A stretch of 64,000 nucleotides of DNA. Source: Sacculina carcini (lineage: Eukaryota > Arthropoda > Thecostraca > Sacculinidae). Each line of letters opens with the position of its first letter. Position 1 is the first letter of the stretch. The notes under the pieces are model-generated. The model was not told the DNA's origin. It saw only the letters and a list, made by a program, of their open reading frames with translations, and did not search any database. The DNA is taken from assembly GCA_916048095.2 (NCBI GenBank), contig OU696577.1, positions 5,380,940 through 5,444,939 of the forward strand. The letters run 5' to 3'. Shown here piece after piece: positions 1 through 10,960 of the stretch. The translations under genes and the position numbers were made by a program.

Positions 1-118
1 AAAATAATGAAATTTAGACTTTTTAATTGATTAAGGTTTTCATGAGTTTGCCTTATTTATTTTTAATTTGCAATATTTTTATGAATTCTTCCGCACAACG
101 GGCGGGTTTTAATGCTAG

Positions 119-140
119 TATATATATATATATATATATA
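119..140. repeat. (TA)n microsatellite, left flank of Tigger element
   Basis: An uninterrupted TA run abuts the left terminal repeat of the Tigger element. A second TA run follows the right terminal repeat, so the transposon probably inserted into one TA array, in line with the TA target preference of this superfamily. Confidence 0.9.
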
Positions 141-2503
141 CAGTAATACCTCCGCTGACGAACGCTTCAGCTCACGAACTTTTCGCCTCACGAACATTAA
201 ATTCGCGAGCATATAGTCTCGGCTCACGAACTAGTTTTCGGCGGACGAACCAAGCCACGGGGTCGAACAGCGCCACGGTGGCGGCCACGAGAAGCTGACG
301 CACGCTCACGGGGTACGAGTTCGTCACCGCCTTTCGTCGAGTGCACACGTGGTTTGTCTTTGATAGATATTTTGGACCATATTGAGTGTAGTTTTGCTAT
401 TATGGGTCCGAAAAAGACCCCACCACAGGCTAGTGTTGAGCCTAAGAAAAGATTAAAGAAAATTACGATCGAGCAGAGGAAGGAGACCATTGAAAAACAC
501 GAACGAGGTGTGCGTTTGTGTGACTTAGCGTCCCAGTACCAGTACGCTAAGTCTACTATTGCTACCATCCTGAAGAACAAGGAAGCTATTATGAGTGCGT
601 GTGTGGCTAAGAGTGTTTCTGTTTTGTCTAAGCAACGGTCTCAGGCAATAGAAGAGGTCGAAAAACTTCTGTTGATTTGGATAAATGAAAAGCAGCTAGC
701 AGGTGACAGTGTGAGTGAGAGTATTATCGCCGAGAAAGCACGGCAACTTCACTCGGATATAATCAAGATGCAAGCTGGAAGTTCGTCATCGATTGATGAT
801 TTCAAGGCTAGCCACGGATGGTTCTAGAAGTTTAAGCGTCGTACAGGGATTCACAGTGTCATTCGTCATGGTGAGACAGCCAGTTCTGATGATATAGCTG
901 CCGAAACGTACGAGGAATCATTTCTCAAGATGGTGGAAGAAGAAGGCTACGTTCCTCATCAAGTGTTTAATGCTGATGAAACTGGTCTTTTTTGGAAAAA
1001 GATGCCTAAGCGGACTTTCATTACACAGGAAGAGAAGTCCGTCCCTGGGCATAAGCCTATGAAAGATAGGCTAACCCTCCTGATGTGCGGCAATGCCAGT
1101 GGCGACTGTAAGATAAAACCAATGTTGGTTTATCACTCAGAAAACCCAAGGGCCTTCAAGAAAAATCAGGTGGTTAAATCCAAGCTTCCTGTAATGTGGA
1201 AGTCCAACACCAGATCTTGGGTTACTCGTCTCCTGTTCATGGACTAGATGCATGATGTCTTCGCTCTTTCAGTGAGGAAATATCTCGAGGAGAAAGGACT
1301 CCCTGTCAAGTGTCTTCTTCACCTTGACAATGCCCCAGCGCATCCACCAAGTTTGGAGGAGGAACTTCAAGGTGATCTTGAATTCATCAAGGTCAAATTT
1401 CTCCCTCCCAACACAACCCCCTACTGCAGCCCATGGACCAGCAAGTGATCGCAAGCTTTAAGAAGCTTTACACTAAGGCTTTATTTACTCGGTGCTTTCA
1501 CGTGACCAATGACACCGATCTATCCCTTAGGGATTATTGGAAGGACCATTTCAATGTGTATCATTGTGTTCAACTGATAGAAAAGGCTTGGCATGATGTT
1601 ACCTTTCGAACTTTGATAGCAGCATGGAAGAAGTTGTGGCCCGCATGCATCCTTGAGAGGGATTTTGAAGGATCTGATCCTCAAGACTCTGTTGCTGTGA
1701 ACGACATTGTTTCCATGGGACAGAACATGGGACTCCAAGTGGATGCAGATGACGTCGAGGAGCTTGTTGCTGACCATAATGAGGTCCTCACCACACAGGA
1801 TTTGATTTGTCTTCAAGAGGACAAGCAGAAGGAAGCCATTCAGGAGTTGTCATCTGAGGACGAGGAGATGGCTGCAGCATCAAGTGAGAGCATCAAGACC
1901 ATGTAAGCTAAGTGGAGTGATGTGCAGGCTTTTATCGAGCAGTATCATTCAGAAAAGACTATGGCTATGAGAATCATCGACATGATGAATGATAATGTGA
2001 TGCCTCAGTTTCGTAAGACCATACAACTGAGAAAGCAACAGGTGTCAATTAAGAGGTTTCTAGTCAGCAAAAAGGATAAAGAGTCACCTTCTAAGAAGCA
2101 AAGAAGAGAAGCCACACTGGAGGTTGAGTTACCTACAGTGCTTATGGAAGCTGACTCTCCTTCCAAACAGTAACTCACTCCCTCCCTCTTATTTCTGTTA
2201 TTACAATTCGTTCGTTCAATACAATTATTTTATTACAATTCGTTTCTTTTATTACAATTCGTTTCTTTGATTATTTTCGTTTATTTTTTTAATTACAATA
2301 CAATAAAACATTTATTATACATAAAATAAGGTATTTTTTGTAGTCTTAAGGCTTACTTAGTAGAAAATTATGTTTTATGGGGACCTGGGAACGGATTATT
2401 CTGATTTGTATGGTTTCTTATGGGAAATAAATGTTCGGAAGACGAACTTTTCGCCTTACGAACGCTTTCTGGGAACCAATTATGTTCGTGAGCCGAGGTA
2501 TCA

Positions 2504-2506
<3 letters not shown>
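141..2506 (+). mobile_element. Tigger-type (pogo superfamily) DNA transposon, decayed full-length copy
   Basis: The left end begins CAGTAATACCTCCGCTGACG, and the reverse complement of the right end begins CAGTGATACCTCGGCTCACG, so the terminal inverted repeats match at most positions. Both ends are flanked by TA, the target duplication of Tc1/mariner/pogo elements. Sub-terminal sequence carries several copies of an ACGAAC motif on both sides (about 155-250 and 2440-2490), which could be transposase binding sites (inference). The interior encodes a broken Tigger transposase. Length is about 2.37 kb, usual for an autonomous Tigger. Confidence 0.9.
402..2173 (+). pseudogene. Tigger/pogo transposase (CENP-B-like HTH plus DDE), inactivated
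   Basis: A DNA transposase of the Tigger/Jerky/CENP-B family, acting in the nucleus on the element's own ends. The start is taken at ATG 402. The N-terminal part is a CENP-B/psq-type helix-turn-helix (motifs KKITIEQRKE and YAKSTIATILKNKE) followed by a CENPB-type DNA-binding region. The catalytic core keeps three acidic positions in NADETG, LDNAPAH and PMDQQVIASF, as expected for the family. Reading is broken by TAG at 825-827 and TAG at 1245-1247 (both where the family has Trp), by a one-base loss in the C run near 1420, and by TAA at 1904-1906. The last segment, 1922-2173, is the basic tail. It cannot make a full transposase, although the catalytic residues are intact. Confidence 0.88.

Positions 2507-2551
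<45 letters not shown>
2507..2551. repeat. (TA)n microsatellite, right flank of Tigger element
   Basis: A TA dinucleotide run directly follows the right terminal repeat and continues the array seen at 119-140. Confidence 0.9.
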
Positions 2552-2554
<3 letters not shown>

Positions 2555-2814
2555 TATTATGTAAATGAATCACTTCATCGGGTAAAATAAATATATTTGA
2601 GTACGAACGTTTTCGCCTAACGGCTTCTTCAGGTATTTATACATGCACATACATACACATATATACTAACAGGCACACACTCACTCACTCATGCATGTAC
2701 ACAAACAATAATGTAGCATTAATATACACATATTATCATGTTCTCAGCAACATCTCGGTATATAGGCATATAATTTCATAGGCAGAAAGGTTCATGTTTG
2801 TGTGATATTCAAGT

Positions 2815-2853
<39 letters not shown>

Positions 2854-4302
2854 TTATGCGGGGTCAAATTCGATCAGTATCATTTGAGTCGTTAGCAAGT
2901 GGATTTTTTTATTATACAACGATTTGTCAAACATTGCGTATCTCTGTGTATTGACCAGAGGGAAATCAAGAAATATCCCAAGGGGGTGACAATTAGGTGT
3001 TTTATAGATAGATATCTTGTACTAATAGGGAGTTGGTGCGGGCATGTGTTGCTGATATGTGTGTCTGTATGTCGTCACATTTATCAGTCGCAGTCATGAT
3101 TGTGTGACAGTCAAGCCATGCAATCGTGATCAAACTGTTCTACAAATAAACACACACACACACACACACACACACATTCTGTTCTGCATGTTAGGGACGT
3201 CTGGCACGTTTTTATCAACAATAAACACGTGAATCATGGCGTAAACCACTTGCATCGGTAAATTGACATTATTGAGTGTTCGACGGCGGACAGTATACGT
3301 CAATCAATACGTCACAGTTTGTGTGGAAAATGAACCCAATATGATGGAAAAATTAAAACGCACCTAATATGGTAAGTAGTAATGGGTGACCTTTCGTTGC
3401 AAATGCAACTTTTCATCGTTGACCTTATCCATCCTGAGAAGCCCAAACATCTGATTTGATCTGAGGTAAGTAGAATAGAAGTTATAAATGCAACTTTCTG
3501 TTTTTAGCACAACTTTTTCATTTTTAGGAGCAGCTATTTGGGTTTAGGACAACTTTTGAACTTTGAGAAAAATGAAATTTGTGAAATGATGAATCAAATT
3601 GAATAGCATTTCTTAATTAATTTTTCAGTGCAACGTTTCTTGATGTTTCTTGATTGAATCGTCCCGGGACTCTGTTTTTTTAAACTGTGTGATTGCTTGG
3701 TTTGAAACGCAATATGAACACCAGATGTTCGTCTTGTTTTCGATGAACCTGACAGACAGCAGATTAGAATCCATGATCTGTTCTCAATGATGATATAGTT
3801 GTGTCATGTTCATAGGCACTAGTTTTTCTTCAGGCGTAACTAAATATCCGTGAGTCATGTTTATTATGTGTCATTGCTTTTCGAGCCAAATATTTCCTCC
3901 CGGTTTTGCTATTAATTCTTCTACTCTTTTATCGAGGAAGAATTGCACTGGCTGGAGTGTTTGTTGTCGATGATGTCGCGTGCTGCTAACTGCTGCTGTC
4001 TTCGTCATACCGTGCCTGCTTTTTCATATTCAAGTTCTCTTACTTCTCGGGTTCCATTATTGAGTTCAGATCATGTTCATATATGTATCAAATCTCCCAC
4101 CAATTACCATATTAGTTTTGTTCGATTATCATATTCTTCGTGATTTCTGGGCATTCTTTTCAGTTCATGGCTGTTGAATATGGTGCAATCTTGTACCGAC
4201 CTGCTTTCTGCGTCTTCCCACAAACATTCATGAGCTAGCTGATATCGGTATTTTGATCAAGACGTATTTTTTTAATTGGCAAAAAAAGTGTTTGCTGAAC
4301 AT
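2552..4302. other. Intergenic, no gene recognised
   Basis: AT-rich DNA with a (GT)15 run at 2821-2850 and a (CA)n run at 3150-3176. Short open frames here have no recognisable domain. Near 3390-3560 there are repeats of a phrase containing GCAACTTTT that I could not assign. Confidence 0.6.
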
Positions 4303-4407
4303 CATTGGCGTAAATCCTGGGGGTATGGGAGTAATATACCCCCGATAAATTGGCTGGGGGTTTGAATATGCAGTTATACCCCCCGATAACTCTGCTGAGC
4401 TCAGTTC
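4303..4407. repeat. Dispersed repeat family 'GGCGTAAATCCTGG', copy 1
   Basis: This segment closely matches 45290-45398: both start CAT(T/G)GGCGTAAATCCTGGG, contain the same inverted GGGGGTAT/ATACCCCC blocks, and end at a GCTGAG-CTCAGTTC type sequence. It is probably the end of a transposon whose other parts are missing here; the class is unknown. Confidence 0.75.
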
Positions 4408-4784
4408 ATTGGGTCTACTTCATTGGGTCATCATCAAAATCAGCATAGCAAAAAAATAAAAAATACACTAAAAATATATAAATATGTGAACAATTATACT
4501 TCACGCAATATACTTTTCATTGAGGTGTGTGTTGTAATTGCATATGCCTAAAATGGTTGCATGCAATTGACCAACTGGCTCAACGTTGAATACTAATGCA
4601 TGATGGCTGTCATCCCCCTCGAGTCTCGACACAAATCTACACTCCTGCTGAACATGCCATTTTTTAAATGACTTTCATCGTCGTCGTTTGTGTCGAGTGT
4701 TTTTGTCTGTGCTCTTGGTTAAGGATTTTCGCTGGACAATATCAAGCGCATGATTTGTTAATAGGTTTTGCATGCGCTCATTGC

Positions 4785-5407
4785 GAAGTGGTAGTATGGC
4801 AATACGGTATCCAATATGCTAAGTGGTCATATACCAATATGATTTCCAATATATCAAGTGGTAATTTGGTAATATTTTATCCAAGCTAATATGTGGTAAT
4901 ATGACATACAATTTACGTGGTAATGTGGGACTATACTATCCAGTAGGGTAGGTAGTAATTTGGTAATCTAGTGTCCATTATAGTAAGTGGTAATGTGGCA
5001 ATTCGGTGTCCAATATGGTAAGTCAGTGGTTTCCAACCTTTTTGTGGTCGAGTATCACTTGTAGGTCCCGAGTACAGTCGCCAGTACCACCTGGTTCCAG
5101 AGAAACTCAGTTTTATCAGCTATCATTTTATTTGCGTAATTGTACAAGTTGAACACACAAATCAACTAAAAAAACAACTCAACTTCATCTGGCAGTATTT
5201 TTGTTGGTCAAGCATACAAGCATGTGGTCAGGCTATACACTAAGCATTCTTGTGAAGTAAAAAATATCATAATTCTTCATGACCCCGAAATTGTTCGCGT
5301 ACCATCTGGGTGGCCCTCGTGTACCACTAGTGGTACGCGCACCACAGGTTGGGAACCACTGTGTTAAGTGGTAATGTGGTAATACGGTTTCCAGCATGGT
5401 AAGTGGT
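4785..5407. repeat. Degenerate tandem repeat of about 30 bp, interrupted by a MITE
   Basis: Diverged units of the form AAGTGGTAATNTGGNAATNCG followed by GTNTCCAATATGGT recur from 4785 to 5023 and resume at 5362-5407. The break in the middle is the hAT-type MITE at 5024-5361. Confidence 0.8.
5024..5361. mobile_element. hAT-type MITE, 338 bp
   Basis: The left end CAGTGGTTTCCAACC and the right end GGTTGGGAACCACTG form terminal inverted repeats of the hAT consensus. The flanking 8-mers are TGGTAAGT (5016-5023) and TGTTAAGT (5362-5369), a target duplication with one mismatch. There is no coding capacity. Confidence 0.9.
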
Positions 5408-5513
5408 TCGGCAGCGAATTACACTGGCAATGTGCGTGTATGTGCAACTTGCAACATTTTACTGTCCGATTCCTGACTGATGCAAGGTCAATTTGATTGC
5501 TGAATCATCGGTC

Positions 5514-5516
<3 letters not shown>

Positions 5517-5558
<42 letters not shown>
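5517..5558. repeat. (GT)n microsatellite
   Basis: An uninterrupted GT run of about 42 bp. Confidence 0.95.
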
Positions 5559-5560
<2 letters not shown>

Positions 5561-5614
5561 GTGATGCATTGGACTGAGTATGCTAATGTTTCCGCGTGCG
5601 CCAGTGTTGTGTTG

Positions 5615-5676
5615 GTGGTCTCGATGTAGTGGCGGTGTATGTGAAGTGGTCTCGATGTAGTGGCGGTGTATGTGAA
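5615..5676. repeat. 31-bp tandem repeat, two copies plus a partial third
   Basis: The unit GTGGTCTCGATGTAGTGGCG plus 11 bases occurs twice exactly. It then continues as a diverged GTGGTCGCG. Confidence 0.85.
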
Positions 5677-5732
5677 GTGGTCGCGCTGGTGCACGTGCTT
5701 TGTAATGACGGCCGGACCTCACAGCAAGATTT

Positions 5733-5853
5733 CGTCACTGATGTACACCGTGTACTTCGTCACTTATGTACACCGTGTACTTCGTCACTGATGTACACCG
5801 TGTACTTCGTCACTGATGTACACCGTGTACTTCGTCACTTATGTACACCGTGT
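5733..5853. repeat. 25-bp minisatellite, about five copies
   Basis: Units begin at 5733, 5758, 5783, 5808 and 5833, each CGTCACT(G/T)ATGTACACCG followed by TGTACTT. Copies differ only at one G/T site, so the array is young. A 25-bp period shifts frame on each unit, which makes a protein-coding role unlikely. Confidence 0.9.
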
Positions 5854-6487
5854 GTGATTGTTGACATATTAGTCTGATTCAATGGTACTTAGCCTTATTG
5901 GAGATACTGAAACTCACAAATTACAAACATGTATTCATCGAACTTTTCGTGTTTGAAGTATTATAAGATAAATCACAAATAACAAATAACTTACGATCAA
6001 GACAGTCACAAGTAGGCTACTGGACCTAGTTGCTTGCAGCACAGTTATCAAGGATACCTGTGATACCAGATGTCAGTCATGAGTCAATGCTTTAAGCGGA
6101 TTTTGATTGATTTTGTGCCTCTTTCTGATGTCTTCTTTGCCGCTCTAGCACGTCTTTCCAGCACTTGCTCGCTCTCTTTCTCGTATCTGACGCCAGTGTT
6201 CAGGGATTCAGTTCCTGGTGGCAGTTGGTGGCACACAGGGATCCGGTCTGAGTTCACACGTGCAGATGCACTACTTTTATATAATCGAATTAACACTCAG
6301 GCTGCATCTACAGAAAATATACCATTCAATTTCAGTGTGTGGAATAAATCAATCTACAAAAATCAGGGCATTGACTTAAATACCCAGAAAAACTGATGAA
6401 AATGTGAATTTAATCATGTATAATCAAATCGCATTACGTAATACATGTTAATTTATCTACGTTTTATTTGGTTTCGATTGGCAAGTA
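5854..6487. other. Intergenic, nothing recognised
   Basis: The open frame at about 6070-6396 has no recognisable domain and no splice context I trust. I see no repeat structure. Confidence 0.5.
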
Positions 6488-8456
6488 CAGTCGACCCTCC
6501 AAATAGCAGACTCGAGTAGGCCGAGATAAAATTCCGCTATTTGAAGATGTCCGTTGTACCAATGCTAGTCAACCTTGTTTGACTGTGATTCGTTCATTTT
6601 TCACAAATTATTCTCTTATTATCTGCCACTTTTAATGTTTATCAAATAATTATGTTGAAACGTATTCAGCTGTACGGAGTTCTGCCGTCTGGTCGGCATG
6701 GTTTTGGTGGCAGCTGTAGTTTGCACGAGAGCTCCGTTTCATCATGTTTAACAGTAATCGGAATAGGCAATGTTATACCAACGTCTAAATTCCTTCATGA
6801 TTCCTGTGCGAGACCCTCACCAATATGGGGTGCTAGGTAGAGATGCGACCTGAAAAACGAGGTTTTTTATATAAAAAAACCTCGTTTTTTTGGCAAAAAA
6901 TAACCTCGACAAAAAACACGTTTTTTAAGAGTCATGCAAATAATTCAAATTATATAAATTATATATTTGGGATGTTAAATGAATTATTTGTATCAACATA
7001 TAACTTATTCATACTATTAGTGGCCCTATCAAATTGAATAATCATTAAATATGCACAATAATATTGTTATAATGTGTCTGAAAGTCGTAATATCATTGTT
7101 CGCACGGTACTGTGCTGCACTTCTAGGTAAAGTACAGCTTTGCATTTAATTATTTTGTTAATCATTATTTAAGAAAGCAGGGTATGAAAACCGCTTTTTC
7201 TGTTAAATACCTGAAACTATTTAAAAAAACAAGTGGCATAAATTTCATGGTTTTTTACACAGTACTTTTTTGCCTTAATTATCTACGTTGATGATGATAA
7301 CTTTACGTACTATGATGCTGAAAATTCTATCTTAAGCATCATTTCTTTCAACGTATCAATTATTTGCAAGTATAGAAGTACAAACACTGCAAATATTTAT
7401 ACAAATACTACAAATATACACACAAACTTAGTGTCCCTAATGAGACTACGAATATAAGCGGATCACATTATTCATAATGGCAACCCTGACCTGAGAAACG
7501 GGCATTATTCCGTGTAGTAAAATAATGACTGAGGAAATATATTTGATGTACAAAAAGGTATTTGAAAAGAAATAACTACATTAAAGAAGTCATCATTCAT
7601 AAAAACGGCCTCAAAAAACGGGTAAATATTGAAAAACCACTTGATATAATTAGTTAAAACTTGCCTTTTTCTGCTGACAGTTTTTTCAAAATCTCTACAT
7701 CTACGAAAATCGACTCTCAATAAAATCAATTTAGAAAAAAACAGTTTAAATCAAGTGATTTAACCAGCCGCCTATACCAACAGGCTATTTCATATACAAA
7801 ACGTATTTGAACGTACATCATTCAAATCTATCTTCCATAGAACTTGTTTTAAAAACACTTGACTAACCAATTAACTTGTCTTGTTCTGCTGACAACCTTA
7901 TCTGAATTTGTACATTAATAAAACGAATTGAAAACCAGTTTTCAAAACATCATTGAATTTTTTCATAAAAACCATGGTTTCCAAAATAAACTTGATCAAT
8001 CAATGAATTTATTTTGTTTTGCTGACAAAGTATTTCAAATATCCACATCGTTCAAGCCATATTTATAAAAAACATTGTTTTTTTCAATTAATACAACTTA
8101 TACCACCGAGCCGGGATGCACTTTCAAACATTATCTTGGGATATTTATTGATAAATATTTGTTTTTTATACTATTATTAAATTACCTTTGAGATATGACA
8201 TGTAAAAGGTACAAAACATCAATTAAACTAATTTCTATATACTAAAATCCAGCATCAGAGGATAATTGTGGCTCATCCTAAAAAAACATAAACACAAAAA
8301 AACAAGAGATTCTTTTGCTTTTTGGAGGTTTCCGTTATTCGGAGGTTTAAATTCCGCTATTTGCAGGTGTAATTAACACGTATTTTTTAGACATTTGATC
8401 GGAACCAAGGAAGTATTCCGCTATTTGGAGAATTATTTTATTTGGAGGGTCGACTG
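6488..8456. mobile_element. Non-autonomous Tigger/pogo-like element, 1.97 kb
   Basis: The left end CAGTCGACCCTCCAAATAG and the right end (reverse complement CAGTCGACCCTCCAAATAA) are terminal inverted repeats, flanked by TA at 6486-6487 and 8457-8458. Inside the right end the phrase TTCCGCTATTTG(G/C)AG recurs several times as a sub-terminal repeat. A shorter relative lies at 17640-18340. No transposase is encoded. The interior holds an AT-rich second repeat (6839-7239) and three diverged copies of a CTGCTGACA-centred segment (near 7671, 7886 and 8020). Confidence 0.85.
6839..7239. repeat. AT-rich dispersed repeat 'AGAGATGCGACCT', copy 1
   Basis: Closely similar over about 400 bp to 42363-42750. 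Shared landmarks are AGAGATGCGACCT at the start, a palindromic AAACCTCG block, TATTTGGGATGTTAAATGAA, and AACAAGTGGCAT at the end. It is nested in the Tigger-like element. Class unknown; no open frame. Confidence 0.8.
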
Positions 8457-8880
8457 TATATTGGCGGGCGGAGTGTTTGAGACTCATATTCTATTAGAAT
8501 GGCATGTGACACCATAGTGACAGATGGCTTCATCTTATGTGAAGCACTTGCAGACAGAACAGATGATAAGCGTGTCATTATCCACTTGCAAGTATTGTGA
8601 CCAGGTTTCACTGTCACTGTCACGTCTCACTTACACCGTGGCTGCTATCAGTTGTGCTTGTGCTAGATGGTAATGTTGCAGTACCAATGGTAGATGGTGC
8701 AGTACCAATGGTAAATGGTAATGGTGCAGTGCTAGCGTGTGTTGTGGCCGTTGTTGCGTGCATGTAGTGTGGCGGTGTCGCCAGCAATATCTGCCGTGAA
8801 AGATGCTGGACACAGTATGCTCGAGCTTAACAAATGCTAACTCTGAGACAGATTTACCCGACCAAGAGTCAAAATCGTCA
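8457..8880. other. Intergenic, short imperfect tandem repeats
   Basis: Between 8661 and 8735 a phrase close to GGTGCAGTACCAATGGTAAA recurs about three times. Nothing else is recognised. Confidence 0.5.
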
Positions 8881-9294
8881 GCTTCAATGAGTCAATGAGT
8901 CAATCTGGACGAAATTCATGCTTTCGGAACTTGTGAACAATAGACATACCCGCCCGTGTATAAGAGATCCTTCAAGTTCTTGGCAAAAATTCTGGTGAAA
9001 CATTTTATAGTAATGAACAACTTTATTAATTGTAGAAATTATTAAATTCCTTATCGCTGACATCAGAAATATCAACTGGAGTCAGTGCATCAGCAATAAC
9101 AGCAAGTTCTTCGTCATCATCATGAGATGAGTCATCAAATGATATCTGATTTAATGTTTCATCGGATATCAATGATATGTTTCAATGATATCATTACATA
9201 CTGGTGCTAAAACACTGCCATGTATTTGAGACTGCCTGTTTTAAAGTGATAATTTAGACAAAAAAGGGTATCTTATACACGGCAAATACGGTAC
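8881..9294 (-). mobile_element. Possible pogo/Tigger-like remnant, minus strand
   Basis: On the minus strand the sequence at 9294 starts TACCGTATTTGCCGTGTATA, which resembles the ends of a widespread pogo-like family. A related CCGTGTATAAGAGAT phrase occurs at about 8952-8966. Between them the minus strand reads an acidic stretch (DDEELAVIADALTPVD), like the acidic tail of Tigger-type transposases. There is no complete terminal-repeat pair, so this is tentative. Confidence 0.4.
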
Positions 9295-9740
9295 TTGCCA
9301 CCTGTGTGCGTCTCTGTGTGGGTGCAACATTGCAAATATTCAGACAGGAGTGCGCGTGCGTTTGCACCTTCTGTGCTTCTGTTGACGGTAATTGATGTCC
9401 TATTGTACACACACGCACACACACACACACACACACACATCGATAGTAGGACGGAATTTATTCTGCAATTGGGCAAATTGTAATTTCGCATTTTTCTGTG
9501 ATTTTGCAACTTGAGTGTATTAATGTGCACGTGTTTTTCCACGCTGCTGCTGAGTATCAATAATATTCTTTTTTTATTTATTTTATGTGTGTGTGCTGCA
9601 CTCTCAAGCTCTGTCTCCCCCTCCTTCCCCGTCACTCTGTGTGTGTGTGTGTGTTGTGTTGTGTTGGTTTTTATCATGCACGCACGTTCACATATATGTT
9701 CGTGTGTGTGTGCGTTTGCTTGTGTCCTTTCTCTATTGGT

Positions 9741-9741
<1 letters not shown>

Positions 9742-9801
<60 letters not shown>
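9742..9801. repeat. (CA)30 microsatellite
   Basis: A pure CA run of about 60 bp. Confidence 0.95.
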
Positions 9802-9803
<2 letters not shown>

Positions 9804-10203
9804 CTCGGCTAAAATAGTCGACATATACAGCATAGGTCGGGCGAATAGGACGAATGCCTGGCCGCATAGAGCAGGCAGCATAATCCAAGTGCCTGGCGCT
9901 CTTCACTGTGTGTGTGTGTGTGTGTGTGTCGCTGCCGGCAAAACACCTGCACCCGTTTACCTGGTCGTGGTGGTGGCCACTGCTCTTATACTCTTTCCCA
10001 TCCACCCATCCACTCTCTCCCTCGCGCTCTCCTCTGTCCATGAGTTTGGCATTGGTGGCAGATGCGTCACATTTGTCTGCGGTTCAGCTGCGGCGATAAG
10101 CTCTCTCTCACTCTCTCTCTCTCTCTCGTCCTCTGCGTCGAGATGTGACCGCCGGTCATCTTCATAATTGCTGCTTCCCTCATGGGTCGCGCGCCCTCCT
10201 GCT

Positions 10204-10250
10204 CGTGTGTGTGTGTGTGTGTGTGTGTTTATTGACACACACACACACAC
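10204..10250. repeat. (GT)n-(CA)n hairpin repeat
   Basis: A GT run (10204-10228) is followed after TTATTGA by a CA run (10235-10250). The two are perfectly complementary and could fold as a short-loop hairpin in DNA or RNA. Confidence 0.85.
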
Positions 10251-10406
10251 GCCGCTGTGATGTGCTGTGCTGTGTTGTCGAGGTCTTCATACGTTTGCGT
10301 GCAGAATGTTGCACTGACATAGTACAATGGGCGTCTTTTGGGCGATGACACACAGACATACACTCACCAACTTTCTCCATCAGATGACACTGGCACTGTG
10401 TGTCTA

Positions 10407-10480
10407 TGTGTGTGTGTGCGTGTGTGTGTGTGTGCGTGTGTGTGTGTGTGCGTGTGTGTGTGTGTGCGTGTGTGTGTGTT
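10407..10480. repeat. GT-rich tandem repeat with regular GCG interruptions
   Basis: GT runs are broken by GCG at roughly regular spacing of about 14-18 bp, so a higher-order repeat sits on the dinucleotide. Confidence 0.8.
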
Positions 10481-10921
10481 GACTTGGGTCGTTCTCGTTA
10501 ATTGCACAAGGAATGATTTCGTGCGTGCATTGTGCTGGCGTGCAACTGCATATTACCATGAGACCCGCCCTGTTTGTTCGTGTGTGTGTATGTGTGATTG
10601 TGTGTATGGTCAATCGGCGTGACAGGCACGGCACAGTACTGAGTGCATTTGCGTGTTTGTGTGTCTGCTACATGCGATGTGCATGTTTCTGTGTATATGT
10701 TTGCGCGTTTGTGTGTATGTGTGTGCATTGCTGTGTTTTTGTCAATGGCTGTTTCAATTATAAATTCGACAATTTGCGCAAGTCGTGCCTGTGTGCGCGC
10801 GCGAGCCTGCATTACAGGACGCCGCACCCACCTGTTGTTGTGTAGCTCACTCATCCCCTCTGCCCGCTGTGCTCTGCCACTCTGTCTTTCTCGTGTCTAG
10901 GTGCTGATCATGATGGGTGTG

Positions 10922-10922
<1 letters not shown>

Positions 10923-10959
<37 letters not shown>
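10923..10959. repeat. (GT)n microsatellite
   Basis: A pure GT run of about 37 bp. Confidence 0.95.

Positions 10960-10960
<1 letters not shown>

Noticed and set aside
5733..5853. CRISPR-like array
   Set aside because: The units are directly joined without unique spacers: a simple 25-bp minisatellite in an animal genome.
9511..10167. Long frames rich in Cys-Val or His-Thr in the 9-15 kb region
   Set aside because: Translations of CA/GT repeats on both strands; no domain and no consistent splice context.
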